DNA from: a virus
Length of the DNA stretch: 27,130 nucleotides
Virus record (IMG/VR): IMGVR_UViG_3300009370_000145
Coordinates: 1 to 27,130 of that record
Reading direction: 5' to 3' (one strand)
Of the stretch, positions 8,440-16,372 are shown one piece after another. The notes under the pieces are model-generated. The model saw nothing but the letters and a program-made list of their open reading frames with translations. It was not told where the DNA came from and did not search any database. The stretch's first letter is position 1. The number at the start of each line of letters is the position of its first letter. The position numbers were made by a program, and so were the translations under genes.

Positions 8440-9189
8440 CTACTCAGAACTAGTTAAACGCGCAGTCACCGATTTGAGGAGATCGCCTGTTCGCCAGTCC
8501 TTAGCCGACAAGGGCTTGGTCTGACCAGGGGCTTTCCCTCCAGTACCTTCAACGGCGGAAGCTGAAGCGGTTAATTTCTTCGTAAGCCACTTCTGCCGTT
8601 CACCACCGATCACCTGTGAGTATTTATCCTCAACCATCTCAAAGGCTTTCTCGGAAGTGATATTATCCTGCACCGCCTTATTGTATATCTCACGGCGGAC
8701 TTCGTTCAACAAGCCGTCTGATTCATCGAGTTGGCTCATTGCCTTAAATACAGGACTGGAATTGAGTTGCTTCTCTACCTCGGTCCTGATTTTCTCACTT
8801 TCCGCATTCACAACCGTGTTGTGTAACTGCTGTTCAAGCGAGGTGATACGATCCGTCATAGCCGATACGGGGTCAGGCAACGAAGGCTCGTTCTCGGAAG
8901 AGGCTTCCTTGCTGTCGCCCTCGGCGGGTTCAGCGGCTTCAGGCTGCGCCTGGGCCTGCTGTGAAGCGATCAGGGACTTGGCACCAACCTGCGCCAGGTA
9001 CTCGTACTCTGCTCGGCTGATCTTCTCAACCCTGCCGTCTACGGCAATCTCCACTTCATCGGAGAGGGAAGAATCCGTGGCCTCCGCAGGAGCCGCTTCC
9101 TGCGGTGCCTCCGAATAGGACTCAGAACTCTCAGGGGCGGATTCAACTACTTCAGCCGGTTCGGCGGCTTCATTGACTTCTTCTGACAT
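8440..9189 (-). CDS. Capsid scaffolding protein
   Basis: 249 aa, strongly acidic in the first 110 residues (Glu, Ala, Ser and Pro runs such as EEVNEAAEPAEVVESAPESS). A central helical coiled-coil candidate follows (MTDRITSLEQQLHNTVVNAE). The C-terminus is basic and rich in Lys, Thr and Ser (KWLTKKLTASASAVEGTGGK). That layout, plus a position between portal and capsid genes, is characteristic of phage scaffold proteins that guide procapsid assembly and then leave. The ATG immediately follows the portal stop (TAAATG). Its AGGAGG Shine-Dalgarno is formed by the last portal codons, implying coupled synthesis. Confidence 0.85.
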   Translation of the reverse strand: MSEEVNEAAEPAEVVESAPESSESYSEAPQEAAPAEATDSSLSDEVEIAVDGRVEKISRAEYEYLAQVGAKSLIASQQAQAQPEAAEPAEGDSKEASSENEPSLPDPVSAMTDRITSLEQQLHNTVVNAESEKIRTEVEKQLNSSPVFKAMSQLDESDGLLNEVRREIYNKAVQDNITSEKAFEMVEDKYSQVIGGERQKWLTKKLTASASAVEGTGGKAPGQTKPLSAKDWRTGDLLKSVTARLTSSE

Positions 9190-11502
9190 TTAAACGCCTC
9201 CTTCTGGCGGTAACATCTGGGACATAATAGTCATTAACTCTTCATCACTAATCGGCGGCATACCGCCCGGAGGCGGCGCTCCCGGTGGTATTCCACCTGG
9301 GCCACCACCCTGCGCCAGCGCCATAAGCACTTCGGGGGGCAGGTCGCCACCCGGCATACCACCCGGCATAGCGCCCGGAGGTGGAGGCGGCATCATACCA
9401 CCTTCCATCTCTGGTTCAACGGGAACCTCCTCTTCAGGCCCTAATGGGCCTGGAGGTGACATGCTACCCTGCAACCTCTCGGCGTGTGCAGCGATATGTA
9501 ATTCAAACATCTGGTGAATATCCCCATCGGCACCACCCTTTTCAATCAGGATCTTGCCGTACTCAGGGGTCTTCTGGAACTCTCGGTGAGCGTCGATATG
9601 AAGCTCATCGTCGTCAAACTCCCAGATATCGGAGATCGCTCCCTGCGCCATCTCCTGGTTCTCTCGGCGTGCGTTGGCGACATCCATCGTGCCTGGGCTG
9701 ATCGCCGTGGGATCTTTCTTCAACTCAAGCAGTTCAAGGATACGCTCCTTGTCGCCCTTGAGTTGGGGATTGAGGATACCGAACTGAGCCAGCGAGATAG
9801 CGAGTTCACGCCTTGCCGCTGGCGACAGCGGCAAGTTAGCCCCCATCTCCACCGTCACATCAAAGTAATCCACACCGGCCTTGTTGGAGTTGTTTCCCAC
9901 AAGGTCCTGCCCCTTGAAGTGCCGCACATCAATCAGGTGGTTCTCGCCCACGATCTTGATAATGCGTTCCTCGTCCACCATCTGCGAGGCCATCTTCAGG
10001 AGGTTAGAGCCAACAACCGACAGGGCGCTGGCGGTAATACTCGTAGCGGGAGCGAGGATCGAGTCGTCCTGCTCCATGAGCGAGGCCAGCCCCACGCCTG
10101 AGTCCACGCGGCCAGGGGCCATGCCCTGCTGCGCTTCGTGCTGGCTGGAGATGTCCTGCATGTCACGAATCAACTGAGATACGTTGTGGTGATTGGTCTG
10201 CGGCAGATCGCCGGGGCGTGAAAGCTCCGGCTTCATCGGCCATGTGTAGAGGATCTTCTCGCCGGGTTCGCCCGTAAACGAGGTCTCCTTGATACCACCG
10301 CCCTTGGGGATCAGCCACGCGGGACGGGTGACGGTGTTCACATGCTCAATGATCTGGCTGCGGGCGCGGTTATAGGCCACCTGTACAGGGATCGCCTGCT
10401 CCAACACACAACTGCCCCAGAGTCTCCCGCTGACGGGAACCTCCTGCACATGCACATAGGGGAAGGTGGGATAGCCCTTCTTGTTTCGATCCTTGCGTAC
10501 AACCTTGTCGTTGACGACCACCGCCCACCAGCCGGTAGGCTCCTTGGGCGTAGGTTTCACATAGACCGAAAGAACGTCAACCATGTCGCTATCGCCGCCA
10601 AGGCTGTTCTGTCCACCTGTAGAGCCACCCCATGTGGGGGAGTCGAGGTTGCGGATCTGCTTCTGGTAGTATGACTTAGTGTTGGAATCGCTACCTGTGC
10701 CAAGTTCCTCCTCGGCCATGCCATAGCGTTCCATGACATATTCTTTCGAGCGTTGCCGTACATCCACCACCCACTCGGCCTTGTCAAAGGTATCGGCGTT
10801 CGGGTCGGGGTAGATATGGAACGGGGAGATAACCTCCACATCGCAGTCGCCCATCGCAACGGACACGCTATCGCTGGTGTCTTCAGGCCCCATGAGGCCC
10901 TTTTTCTTGAGGTACTTACGACCCGCCTTACGGAGCTTCTTCTTGTCGTCCTTGTTCTTTGCGACCTTGCCGGAAGCCTCGCTCACATCGGAGACCACTC
11001 GCTCACCCTTGTGCGGGTCCCAGAAGCAGCGCATGAAGACGTTGCCACAGGTAGAGCGCCACTTGATAAGATCCACCAACTTGTCATCCATGCTCAGGTT
11101 CCGCCACATGTACTTGAGGTAACTGGTAGCGACCTGGCTGGTGATCTGGTCCTCGATCTCAGCCGTGGCTGGCGAAACCACCCACTGTGGTTTCGCCCTG
11201 ATGGTCATGGAGATAATTCTCCTGACGATGGGCATGAGGCGATTAACGACAATCCTCTGCCTGTGGCGTGGAGCGTAGGGCAGGTAGAGCCTGCGTGCGT
11301 GCGGGTCCCACTGGAGGTATTGGTGTCCAAGGAAGTAGGCGATATTGAGATACCACTGGCGTTCCAGCTTCTCCCTGCCTGAGTTACTCTTGGTCTGGTG
11401 CGCTACGAAGTTGGCGATATCCTGGTCATTGTCATAATTGAGCTTGCCGGGATTCTCAGCTTCTACGCGGTTGCCGTTATTCTTTATCGAGATATTAGCC
11501 AT
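9190..11502 (-). CDS. Portal protein
   Basis: 770 aa. It forms the dodecameric channel at the capsid vertex through which DNA is packaged. Typical portal segments are REKLERQWYLNIAYFLGHQY near residue 43, RHRQRIVVNRLMPIVRRIIS near residue 78, and a wing/stem region VQEVPVSGRLWGSCVLEQAI around residues 352-371. The C-terminal 80 residues are low-complexity, rich in Pro, Gly and Met. The length fits large podovirus-like portals such as P22 gp1 (about 725 aa). Its ATG overlaps the TAA of the preceding small membrane-protein gene by one base (TAATG). Two long perfect hairpins (9812-9835 and 11171-11197) are embedded in the coding sequence. Confidence 0.92.
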   Translation of the reverse strand: MANISIKNNGNRVEAENPGKLNYDNDQDIANFVAHQTKSNSGREKLERQWYLNIAYFLGHQYLQWDPHARRLYLPYAPRHRQRIVVNRLMPIVRRIISMTIRAKPQWVVSPATAEIEDQITSQVATSYLKYMWRNLSMDDKLVDLIKWRSTCGNVFMRCFWDPHKGERVVSDVSEASGKVAKNKDDKKKLRKAGRKYLKKKGLMGPEDTSDSVSVAMGDCDVEVISPFHIYPDPNADTFDKAEWVVDVRQRSKEYVMERYGMAEEELGTGSDSNTKSYYQKQIRNLDSPTWGGSTGGQNSLGGDSDMVDVLSVYVKPTPKEPTGWWAVVVNDKVVRKDRNKKGYPTFPYVHVQEVPVSGRLWGSCVLEQAIPVQVAYNRARSQIIEHVNTVTRPAWLIPKGGGIKETSFTGEPGEKILYTWPMKPELSRPGDLPQTNHHNVSQLIRDMQDISSQHEAQQGMAPGRVDSGVGLASLMEQDDSILAPATSITASALSVVGSNLLKMASQMVDEERIIKIVGENHLIDVRHFKGQDLVGNNSNKAGVDYFDVTVEMGANLPLSPAARRELAISLAQFGILNPQLKGDKERILELLELKKDPTAISPGTMDVANARRENQEMAQGAISDIWEFDDDELHIDAHREFQKTPEYGKILIEKGGADGDIHQMFELHIAAHAERLQGSMSPPGPLGPEEEVPVEPEMEGGMMPPPPPGAMPGGMPGGDLPPEVLMALAQGGGPGGIPPGAPPPGGMPPISDEELMTIMSQMLPPEGGV
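9812..9835 (-). repeat. Perfect intragenic hairpin, 10-bp stem
   Basis: CTTGCCGCTG and CAGCGGCAAG flank the tetranucleotide GCGA on the plus strand. It lies inside the portal gene. Confidence 0.9.
11171..11197 (-). repeat. Perfect intragenic hairpin, 11-bp stem
   Basis: GGCGAAACCAC and GTGGTTTCGCC flank five bases. It lies inside the portal gene and is tied with 12617-12642 for the longest perfect intragenic stem I found. Confidence 0.9.
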
Positions 11503-11822
11503 TATTCAGCCGATGGTGAGAGGTCTCCGTTTGCACGCTCGAACTCGCGGGCAAGGTTCTCCGCGTCGAGCATGATATCTTCTGACGTTCTCGCCACAGG
11601 TGTTGCGGCTGTTGGTTTCTCGTAGGGTCGGTTCGCCATCCAGTCAGTTTCCTGGACACCGTGATACACCTGCAAGTCATGTGAACTGACATGCTTGAAC
11701 ATGTAGTGTAGTTGTTCGAGGAGAGGGGCTGTGGCCCTCTCCTGCGCCCTGATACCGATCCACGCGCCAACGAGCATAAACGCAAAGCAGGCGATAACGC
11801 AGAATACTAATTCAAATATCAT
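11502..11822 (-). CDS. Small single-pass membrane protein
   Basis: 106 aa. Residues 2-26 form one hydrophobic segment (IFELVFCVIACFAFMLVGAW), followed by a hydrophilic tail with no charged repeat. The ATG overlaps the upstream TGA (ATGA), and its TAA shares a base with the portal start. The single N-terminal membrane anchor between terminase and portal genes could mark a lysis-accessory (spanin- or holin-like) or inner-membrane protein, but there is no diagnostic motif. Function unknown. Confidence 0.75.
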   Translation of the reverse strand: MIFELVFCVIACFAFMLVGAWIGIRAQERATAPLLEQLHYMFKHVSSHDLQVYHGVQETDWMANRPYEKPTAATPVARTSEDIMLDAENLAREFERANGDLSPSAE

Positions 11823-12073
11823 TTCTTCTTAGCCTTTTTCTTATCGGCCTTCTTCTCGGCCTTCTTAGTTTTAGCTTCGGCCTTCTTCGCTTCAGCCGCA
11901 GCCAGTTCAGCATCCATGACAGCGCCTTCAACAGATCGGCAGCGGTCTCCACCAGCGGCCCTCCAGGCTTGATAGCAGGAATGGCGGACACCATCAGATG
12001 TCCCGCAGCATGAAGATAGCTGGTTTCCTGTAAATCCCCAGAAGTCGCCAAAGGTTTCATGTTTAACGGCCAT
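11819..12073 (-). CDS. Small protein with Cys cluster and Lys/Ala/Glu tail
   Basis: 84 aa. The N-terminal half has Cys residues at 22, 23, 34 and 45 and a His at 32 (possible metal or disulfide cluster). The C-terminal 30 residues are an AEAKKAEAKTKKAEKK-type Lys/Ala/Glu helix. The frame is chosen because its start shares a base with the upstream TAA (TAATG) and its stop overlaps the next ATG (ATGA), as elsewhere in this operon. An overlapping ORF in another frame (11812-12060, 82 aa) has a plausible hydrophobic middle. A frameshift between the two is therefore conceivable. Function unknown. Confidence 0.6.
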   Translation of the reverse strand: MAVKHETFGDFWGFTGNQLSSCCGTSDGVRHSCYQAWRAAGGDRCRSVEGAVMDAELAAAEAKKAEAKTKKAEKKADKKKAKKK

Positions 12074-12420
12074 TACTTGTTCTCCTGTTCCAATTTGGAA
12101 AGTCTTATTTCGATTATTGAAAGATCGCGTTCAAAAGCGGCGGTGTGAGGAAGCCCACTACGGCCGCGATTAACGTGATCCTGCAAGCGTGTTTCAATTT
12201 GTCCCAACCTGAGTCCCATTCGACTAAGCTCGGAACGCACAGATCGCTCAGTAAAATTAGAGTTTGCCTGTACGCTCTTGATAGTAGTCGCATTATCCTT
12301 AATTCCACTCGATAGTTGGATCTGGGACGAGAAGTACGCCGCCGCCCCTGCACAGATCGGTACAACGAGCGTGAGGAGTCCCTGGAGTGCTTTGGTCCCA
12401 ACTGGAAGGTCATATCTCAA
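12073..12420 (-). CDS. Membrane-anchored coiled-coil protein, TTG start
   Basis: 115 aa starting at TTG 12420, nine bases after the upstream stop, with GGTGGGG upstream. No in-frame ATG precedes the membrane segment. Residues about 10-32 (KALQGLLTLVVPICAGAAAY) form a transmembrane helix. The remainder is a likely coiled coil with heptad-like hydrophobics (SRMGLRLGQIETRLQDHV and DLSIIEIRLSKLEQENK). The anchor plus periplasmic-type coiled coil is reminiscent of i-spanins, but no partner is evident. Function inferred only. Confidence 0.68.
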   Translation of the reverse strand: MRYDLPVGTKALQGLLTLVVPICAGAAAYFSSQIQLSSGIKDNATTIKSVQANSNFTERSVRSELSRMGLRLGQIETRLQDHVNRGRSGLPHTAAFERDLSIIEIRLSKLEQENK

Positions 12421-12428
12421 GAAGCGGT

Positions 12429-12755
12429 TTACCCCACCTTTGCCCTTACTTTTCGTCTAAATTTCTGTGAAGTGTAGACGGCAGTTCCCGATACGCCAGA
12501 ATCCGACAAGTAAAACTCGAACTCTAACACGCCCTGCTCATCAATCGCCCCCGAACCTGAAGCGGGAAACCTGTAAACAGCGACTCCGCCATCGCCAGCC
12601 GCCTCTGTCATCGCAGTCTCAACGGCGGTTTCGCCGTTGAGAGAAGTACGGATATAGACCGTATAAGTGTCTACTCCCGGTGATAAATCAATCACGCTGC
12701 CGTCTTCTTTGAACGTGACCGATAGCAGCGGCCTGTCGCCTACAACGTATTGCAT
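12429..12755 (-). CDS. Small beta-sandwich protein, BppU-N-like
   Basis: 108 aa beginning MQYVVGDRPLLSVTFKEDG. The ORF is open further upstream, but the ATG at 12755 shares a base with the large terminase TAA (TAATG), the junction type used throughout. Alternating beta-strand patterns (DTYTVYIRTSLNGETAVETA and GVLEFEFYLSDSGVSGTAVY) resemble the N-terminal Ig-like domain of baseplate upper proteins (BppU-type). That family usually occurs at the start of longer receptor-binding-complex proteins; here it stands alone. A capsid-decoration or virion-accessory role is possible. The coding sequence has an 11-bp perfect hairpin (12617-12642). Confidence 0.72.
   Translation of the reverse strand: MQYVVGDRPLLSVTFKEDGSVIDLSPGVDTYTVYIRTSLNGETAVETAMTEAAGDGGVAVYRFPASGSGAIDEQGVLEFEFYLSDSGVSGTAVYTSQKFRRKVRAKVG
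12617..12642 (-). repeat. Perfect intragenic hairpin, 11-bp stem
   Basis: TCTCAACGGCG and CGCCGTTGAGA flank GTTT (AAAC in mRNA). It lies inside the 108-aa gene. Confidence 0.9.
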
Positions 12756-14383
12756 CAGTATTGATTCCCCAGGTAGGTGTTCTTGGGTAGAGAGGGGCCT
12801 TGCTTCACCCGCTGCATAAGATTCCTCCAGCTTTCCTGCACACGCGCTTCGGCAACGCTGGTAGCTTCGCCTTGAACGACAGGACAACTATAATCGTCGA
12901 GTTCTTCCTGTTCCACAGGAATCTCCTGGCGCACCCCTCCGGCGATAACATATCGGGTGGCATCCATAAGGTGATCGTGCTTCTTTACGGGGCTTGCCCG
13001 GCGCTCCGCGTTCTCCCTTCCGAAGGTATTAGGGCTGCGCCTGCGGTACTTTGCGCGTTCCTTAAGCCAGTTGGTGCAGGTGCTGAAGACCTGGAGGCGG
13101 GGTTCGCCGTCATAGCCTGACTGGAGGTATCTTTTTACCATCTCGATACCCACCTCGACGTTGTTATTGGCGGGAATGACGCTCAGGCCGTGATCTCCGG
13201 CCAATAGGTTGCCCACCTTGAGTGAGCCGGAGACATTATGCCCGAACTCGGCGGGATCTATCCACCGCAGGGAGATCGGCTCGGAGTTATTCTTGTCATA
13301 GAGCCATTTCCCGTTGTAATCCCCTGTCCCATCGTCCTGCCAGTGGGTATTTGGCAACCAGCCCTCGCAGGCGTAGATTTTATCGGCAATATCGTGGCAG
13401 GTGGTGGCATGTTCGTAGAGTTCCCGATAGACATAGAGCTTATCGTCGGGCGAGAGGGCGATCCACACCGCCGCAAAGACGTTCCAGCCGGGGTCGAGAG
13501 CCATGAAGCGGGGCCATTCACGAGGTATCTCGAAGGGGGCGCACACATGGTTAGGCCCGAACTCGGTATAGATCAGCCCTGACTGCCTGAGCGTCTTTCC
13601 ATGCACACGAACGTCGATCTCTTCCTTGGTAGACCCCGCGATCATGTCGGTAAGGACCTGTTTATCAACATGTCCGCAATCGGCAGCCCTCATGGTGCTA
13701 AAACGGAAGAGGTCCACATTGGAATCTCCCGACTCAAAGCGTTCTTCAAGGCCCAGGACCCACTCAACCGACTCAATGGCGGTCAATGAGTAAACGGCTG
13801 GCGCTCCATGCGCCAGTCGTCGCGGCTCCAACTCCTTAAACAGGGCATCGTCTATCTCTTCATCCACCACCACCAAGTCGATAGCGGCGGATTGGAGCTT
13901 CCTTCGGGCCGTATTAGCGCCGACTGCGGACAAAAACTTAACTTTCCCCCCATTATGGGTGGTGATGTAGGAGGGGATGGAGGAGTGAGGGATCATCTGC
14001 CCCCTGCGGGCGATCTCCCACGGAGGCAGGAGGTTCTGTAGATGCCGCCAGATACCCTCCTCGATGGTATTGTAGGCGGCGGAGATCACCCATATCTGCG
14101 GCGCATCGGGTGTTTCCTGGTAGGGGTGGTTTCCAAGCAGCCACCAGCGGACCTCCTGCGCTGCGGCTCGGGTCTTGCCACTCTGGTTGCCTCCAAGGAT
14201 GAGCCGGTGCATAGACGTAGACTCATGGAAGGATCTCTGGTTTCGCTCGGGGTTGTCATCCGGTACATAATCTTTACCGGGGTGCATGAGGACCTCATGC
14301 GCCAGCCTGCAAGGCTCGAAGATAGCTTGCAGCACTTCAGGGGTAGCGAGATCAGTCGCCTTCAGGCTCTTTGTCAAATTCAA
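12755..14383 (-). CDS. Terminase large subunit
   Basis: 542 aa: the ATP-driven packaging motor and headful or site-specific nuclease that loads DNA through the portal. Visible motifs are Walker A GGNQSGKT at residues 64-71, Walker B LVVVDEE at 170-176, the RNase H-like nuclease start MALDPG with Asp297, and the C-terminal catalytic KHDHLMDATRY at 468-478. The length is normal for the family. The reading frame begins at a TTG at 14383, inside the end of the small-subunit gene, with GGAG only 2 nt upstream; the next in-frame ATG is at residue 33. The start is therefore uncertain, although the N-terminal text looks coding. It ends with a TAATG overlap with the 108-aa gene. Confidence 0.95.
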   Translation of the reverse strand: MNLTKSLKATDLATPEVLQAIFEPCRLAHEVLMHPGKDYVPDDNPERNQRSFHESTSMHRLILGGNQSGKTRAAAQEVRWWLLGNHPYQETPDAPQIWVISAAYNTIEEGIWRHLQNLLPPWEIARRGQMIPHSSIPSYITTHNGGKVKFLSAVGANTARRKLQSAAIDLVVVDEEIDDALFKELEPRRLAHGAPAVYSLTAIESVEWVLGLEERFESGDSNVDLFRFSTMRAADCGHVDKQVLTDMIAGSTKEEIDVRVHGKTLRQSGLIYTEFGPNHVCAPFEIPREWPRFMALDPGWNVFAAVWIALSPDDKLYVYRELYEHATTCHDIADKIYACEGWLPNTHWQDDGTGDYNGKWLYDKNNSEPISLRWIDPAEFGHNVSGSLKVGNLLAGDHGLSVIPANNNVEVGIEMVKRYLQSGYDGEPRLQVFSTCTNWLKERAKYRRRSPNTFGRENAERRASPVKKHDHLMDATRYVIAGGVRQEIPVEQEELDDYSCPVVQGEATSVAEARVQESWRNLMQRVKQGPSLPKNTYLGNQY

Positions 14384-14642
14384 TCTCCAGGCCGAAGATC
14401 CCCTTGAGGACAGGCCCCACGGTAGTTCTTACGAGTTGCAGGCGGTCATCGCCCGACATGCGCTCGAAGTTATGCGATTCCTTGAACCCCATCATTTCCC
14501 CGATCTGCCGCAGGGCGTTGAGGCGTGCGTGCGGATCGCGGGTGGCATCGCCCGCGATACTCTCAAGGCTTTCAAGCCACACCTCCTTGGTCCGAATCTG
14601 CTTCTTGGTGAGCTTCTTGGTCTTCTTTTTCGCCTTGGGCAT
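14352..14642 (-). CDS. Probable terminase small subunit
   Basis: 96 aa. The Lys-rich N-terminus (MPKAKKKTKKLTKKQIRTKE) is followed by helical segments (VWLESLESIAGDATRDPHAR and LNALRQIGEMMGFKES). Its stop overlaps the start of the large subunit by about 32 bp. Position and size fit the DNA-recognition subunit that brings the large terminase to the genome. It is shorter than many small subunits, and the helix-turn-helix is not sharply defined, so this call rests mainly on position. No strong Shine-Dalgarno is seen before the ATG at 14642. Confidence 0.68.
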   Translation of the reverse strand: MPKAKKKTKKLTKKQIRTKEVWLESLESIAGDATRDPHARLNALRQIGEMMGFKESHNFERMSGDDRLQLVRTTVGPVLKGIFGLEIEFDKEPEGD

Positions 14643-14656
14643 GAAGAGAGTTTATC

Positions 14657-14684
14657 TTGCACTATGTAGTAATTGCAACATAAT
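14657..14684 (+). promoter_or_regulatory. Possible rightward sigma70-type promoter
   Basis: TTGCAC and CATAAT are separated by 16 bp in the 77-bp gap between the divergent terminase small-subunit gene and the 125-aa plus-strand gene. The -10 matches consensus in 5 of 6 bases, but the -35 in only 3. It is the best candidate to drive the lone plus-strand gene. Confidence 0.35.
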
Positions 14685-14719
14685 GGCCGAAACAAGAATT
14701 TACTTTACCGGAGGAGAGG

Positions 14720-15097
14720 ATGCCTAAAGTGAAGGAACAAAGTGTTTCCGACAGTATCGACCTGGAGCTTGTACGAGAGAGATATACGCCGATGGCGGAG
14801 GCCGGGTACAGATTTGTCGATCCGGCGGGGCAAACGATTCTCTGGGACAAGCGTGGCGGGCAGATATGCGAGTTCTCTCTTTTCTACCCCAACGGTCAGG
14901 AGTACGCAGAGGCTCCCGAACTGGTCCTGGATCTTCTCGACCTGATCGAGGCAGGCACGACAGAATCCGACAAATCGGAAAAGTTAGCCGACAGCTACGA
15001 GAAGATCCTGAAGCAGCAGGAAAAAGAGATGCTTGAGCTTCGCAAGAGGGTAGGGACAGCGGAGGCAAAGTTAAAGCTCTCCCAGAAGTCTACTTAG
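14720..15097 (+). CDS. Lone plus-strand hypothetical gene with C-terminal coiled coil
   Basis: 125 aa with a strong GGAGGAGAGG immediately upstream of the ATG. Residues 1-80 are mixed, with several aromatic and Gly segments (YRFVDPAGQTILWDKRGGQ). Residues about 85-120 form a Lys/Glu-rich coiled coil (SYEKILKQQEKEMLELRKRV). It is the only plus-strand gene inside the minus-strand block, and its last eight bases also contain the stop of the convergent metallophosphoesterase gene. The isolated orientation suggests a separately expressed gene, possibly early or a late acquisition. Family not recognised. Confidence 0.8.
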   Translation: MPKVKEQSVSDSIDLELVRERYTPMAEAGYRFVDPAGQTILWDKRGGQICEFSLFYPNGQEYAEAPELVLDLLDLIEAGTTESDKSEKLADSYEKILKQQEKEMLELRKRVGTAEAKLKLSQKST

Positions 15098-15989
15098 CCC
15101 TCTCTATATCGAAATCCAGTTCATTAAGGTCCCAATGGACTCGCAGCCAGGCCGCGCCTATTGGCGCGGGCGGCATACCCTTTTCGATAGCCCACTCCCC
15201 GTAGGAGTACCCGTCCTTGAACGAGTCCTTGTAGCTCGGGATCTGGATATGCCACTGAGTATCCTGGTACACCCTGCCCTTGGGACTCACCCTCATACGC
15301 TGAATGGGCAGATAGAACTCCTGATGGGTATGCCCACTCAAGACGATGTTAGCGTCAGGCGTATAAACAGCCCTTCTCGCCGTCTGGATCGTACCCTTGG
15401 TAACAGGCGCAGCGCCGCCGTAGCCGTGAGTCCGCCACAGGCGGATAAAGCCGTTAGTAGAGCTATTTTTGGATTTACGGTTCATCCTGATAAAGACCCA
15501 CCCTGTATAAGATCCTTCATAGATCGGCTGGTTGGTCTTAGTTCTCAGGCGTTCCACAAGGCGTGTAGTGAGATTAGTCTCATGGTGCTTGAGGATACCC
15601 GTTTCGTGGTTCCCTGTCCCCACAACGGCAAGTTGAGAGGCGTAGGGTTCGAGAAAATCGGCATAGGTAGACACTAGGGCATCCAGGTAGTCGTCTACCT
15701 GATGTTCAGGTTTCAGCGCGGACTTATCAGATCGCTTGTCCCATCGCCCCTGCATGGCGCAGAAGGCATCTCCATTGTCGATTACAGCGGCACCGCGCTC
15801 CTTAGCCTGCTGTAGGTGTTTTTCTTCCAGTTCATTGTCGCTTGATGGATTGTCATGGTGAGCATCTGAGCGCAACAGTATCCAGCCAGCACCTTTTCTT
15901 GATGTGCCTGTGAAGGTGATCTGGTGTACGTTGCGCCCAAGCTGCTCTACAGTCCAGGGAAGCGACTTCTCAACTTCCTTGCTGCTCAT
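15090..15989 (-). CDS. Calcineurin-like metallophosphoesterase
   Basis: 299 aa. The metal-binding set of the calcineurin-like phosphoesterase superfamily is complete in order: D-x-H at 42-44 (SDAHHD), D74 (NGDA), GNHE at 126-129, H188 (THGYGG) and GHTH at 219-222. A two-metal hydrolase acting on a phosphodiester or phosphomonoester is therefore well supported; the substrate is not known. It has no signal peptide, so it is probably cytoplasmic. It is translationally coupled to the dockerin-like gene (ATGA overlap at 15986-15989). It converges with the 125-aa gene, sharing 8 bp. The dockerin partner makes an accessory or host-interaction role possible, but a nucleic-acid-processing role is equally open. 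Confidence 0.9.
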   Translation of the reverse strand: MSSKEVEKSLPWTVEQLGRNVHQITFTGTSRKGAGWILLRSDAHHDNPSSDNELEEKHLQQAKERGAAVIDNGDAFCAMQGRWDKRSDKSALKPEHQVDDYLDALVSTYADFLEPYASQLAVVGTGNHETGILKHHETNLTTRLVERLRTKTNQPIYEGSYTGWVFIRMNRKSKNSSTNGFIRLWRTHGYGGAAPVTKGTIQTARRAVYTPDANIVLSGHTHQEFYLPIQRMRVSPKGRVYQDTQWHIQIPSYKDSFKDGYSYGEWAIEKGMPPAPIGAAWLRVHWDLNELDFDIERAK

Positions 15990-16306
15990 TCAATAACCAC
16001 CGGATAGCACTCTATCGGGCAATCCTGGATGAAATCACCATAAAACAGGTGTCTCAACGAAAGAATCGCGTCACTGACGTTGATATCGCCCGAACGGTCC
16101 ACATCCGCCGCATCCTCACAGGGCAACTCCTGGCCACCCCTCCAGAGATAGAAAATGATGGCAACGCTATCATCAAAGCAGATAGCCCCGTCACCGTTCA
16201 CATCCCCGTTCTGAACCGGCTCCCTCGCCACCTCATAGCCGTAGTCCTGAGCGTAGAGGGCAGCCGCCAATAGGCATAAAGCCACCGTAATAAAGAGTTT
16301 ATTCAT
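15986..16306 (-). CDS. Secreted dockerin/EF-hand-type protein
   Basis: 106 aa. Residues 1-20 form a signal peptide (MNKLFITVALCLLAAALYAQ). Two tandem Ca-binding loops follow: DVNGDGAICFDD at 35-46 and DVDRSGDINVSD at 68-79. Each is followed by a helix (SVAIIFYLWRGG and AILSLRHLFYGD). The C-terminus has C96 and C100. The two-repeat pattern, with a Leu-x-x-Leu-Phe-x-Gly ending and a DAAD-type linker, matches the dockerin-like module widespread in planctomycete secreted proteins. In classical cellulosomes, dockerins bind cohesins. Here it is the whole protein after the signal sequence, which is unusual for a phage and suggests an acquired gene. It is upstream of and coupled to the metallophosphoesterase gene. 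Confidence 0.88.
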   Translation of the reverse strand: MNKLFITVALCLLAAALYAQDYGYEVAREPVQNGDVNGDGAICFDDSVAIIFYLWRGGQELPCEDAADVDRSGDINVSDAILSLRHLFYGDFIQDCPIECYPVVIE

Positions 16307-16372
16307 GTCTCGCTTCCTTACAACAATGAATAGTTCTCTTTCATGTTTGAACAGACTTCCCCCATATTCAAT

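Noticed and set aside
10753-11382. A 209-aa plus-strand ORF across the portal gene
   Set aside because: It lies opposite a clear portal protein and has no ribosome-binding site or context.
12756-12887. Upstream extension of the BppU-like gene
   Set aside because: It overlaps the large terminase coding end and is Arg/Ser/Cys-rich. The ATG at 12755 fits the TAATG junction pattern.
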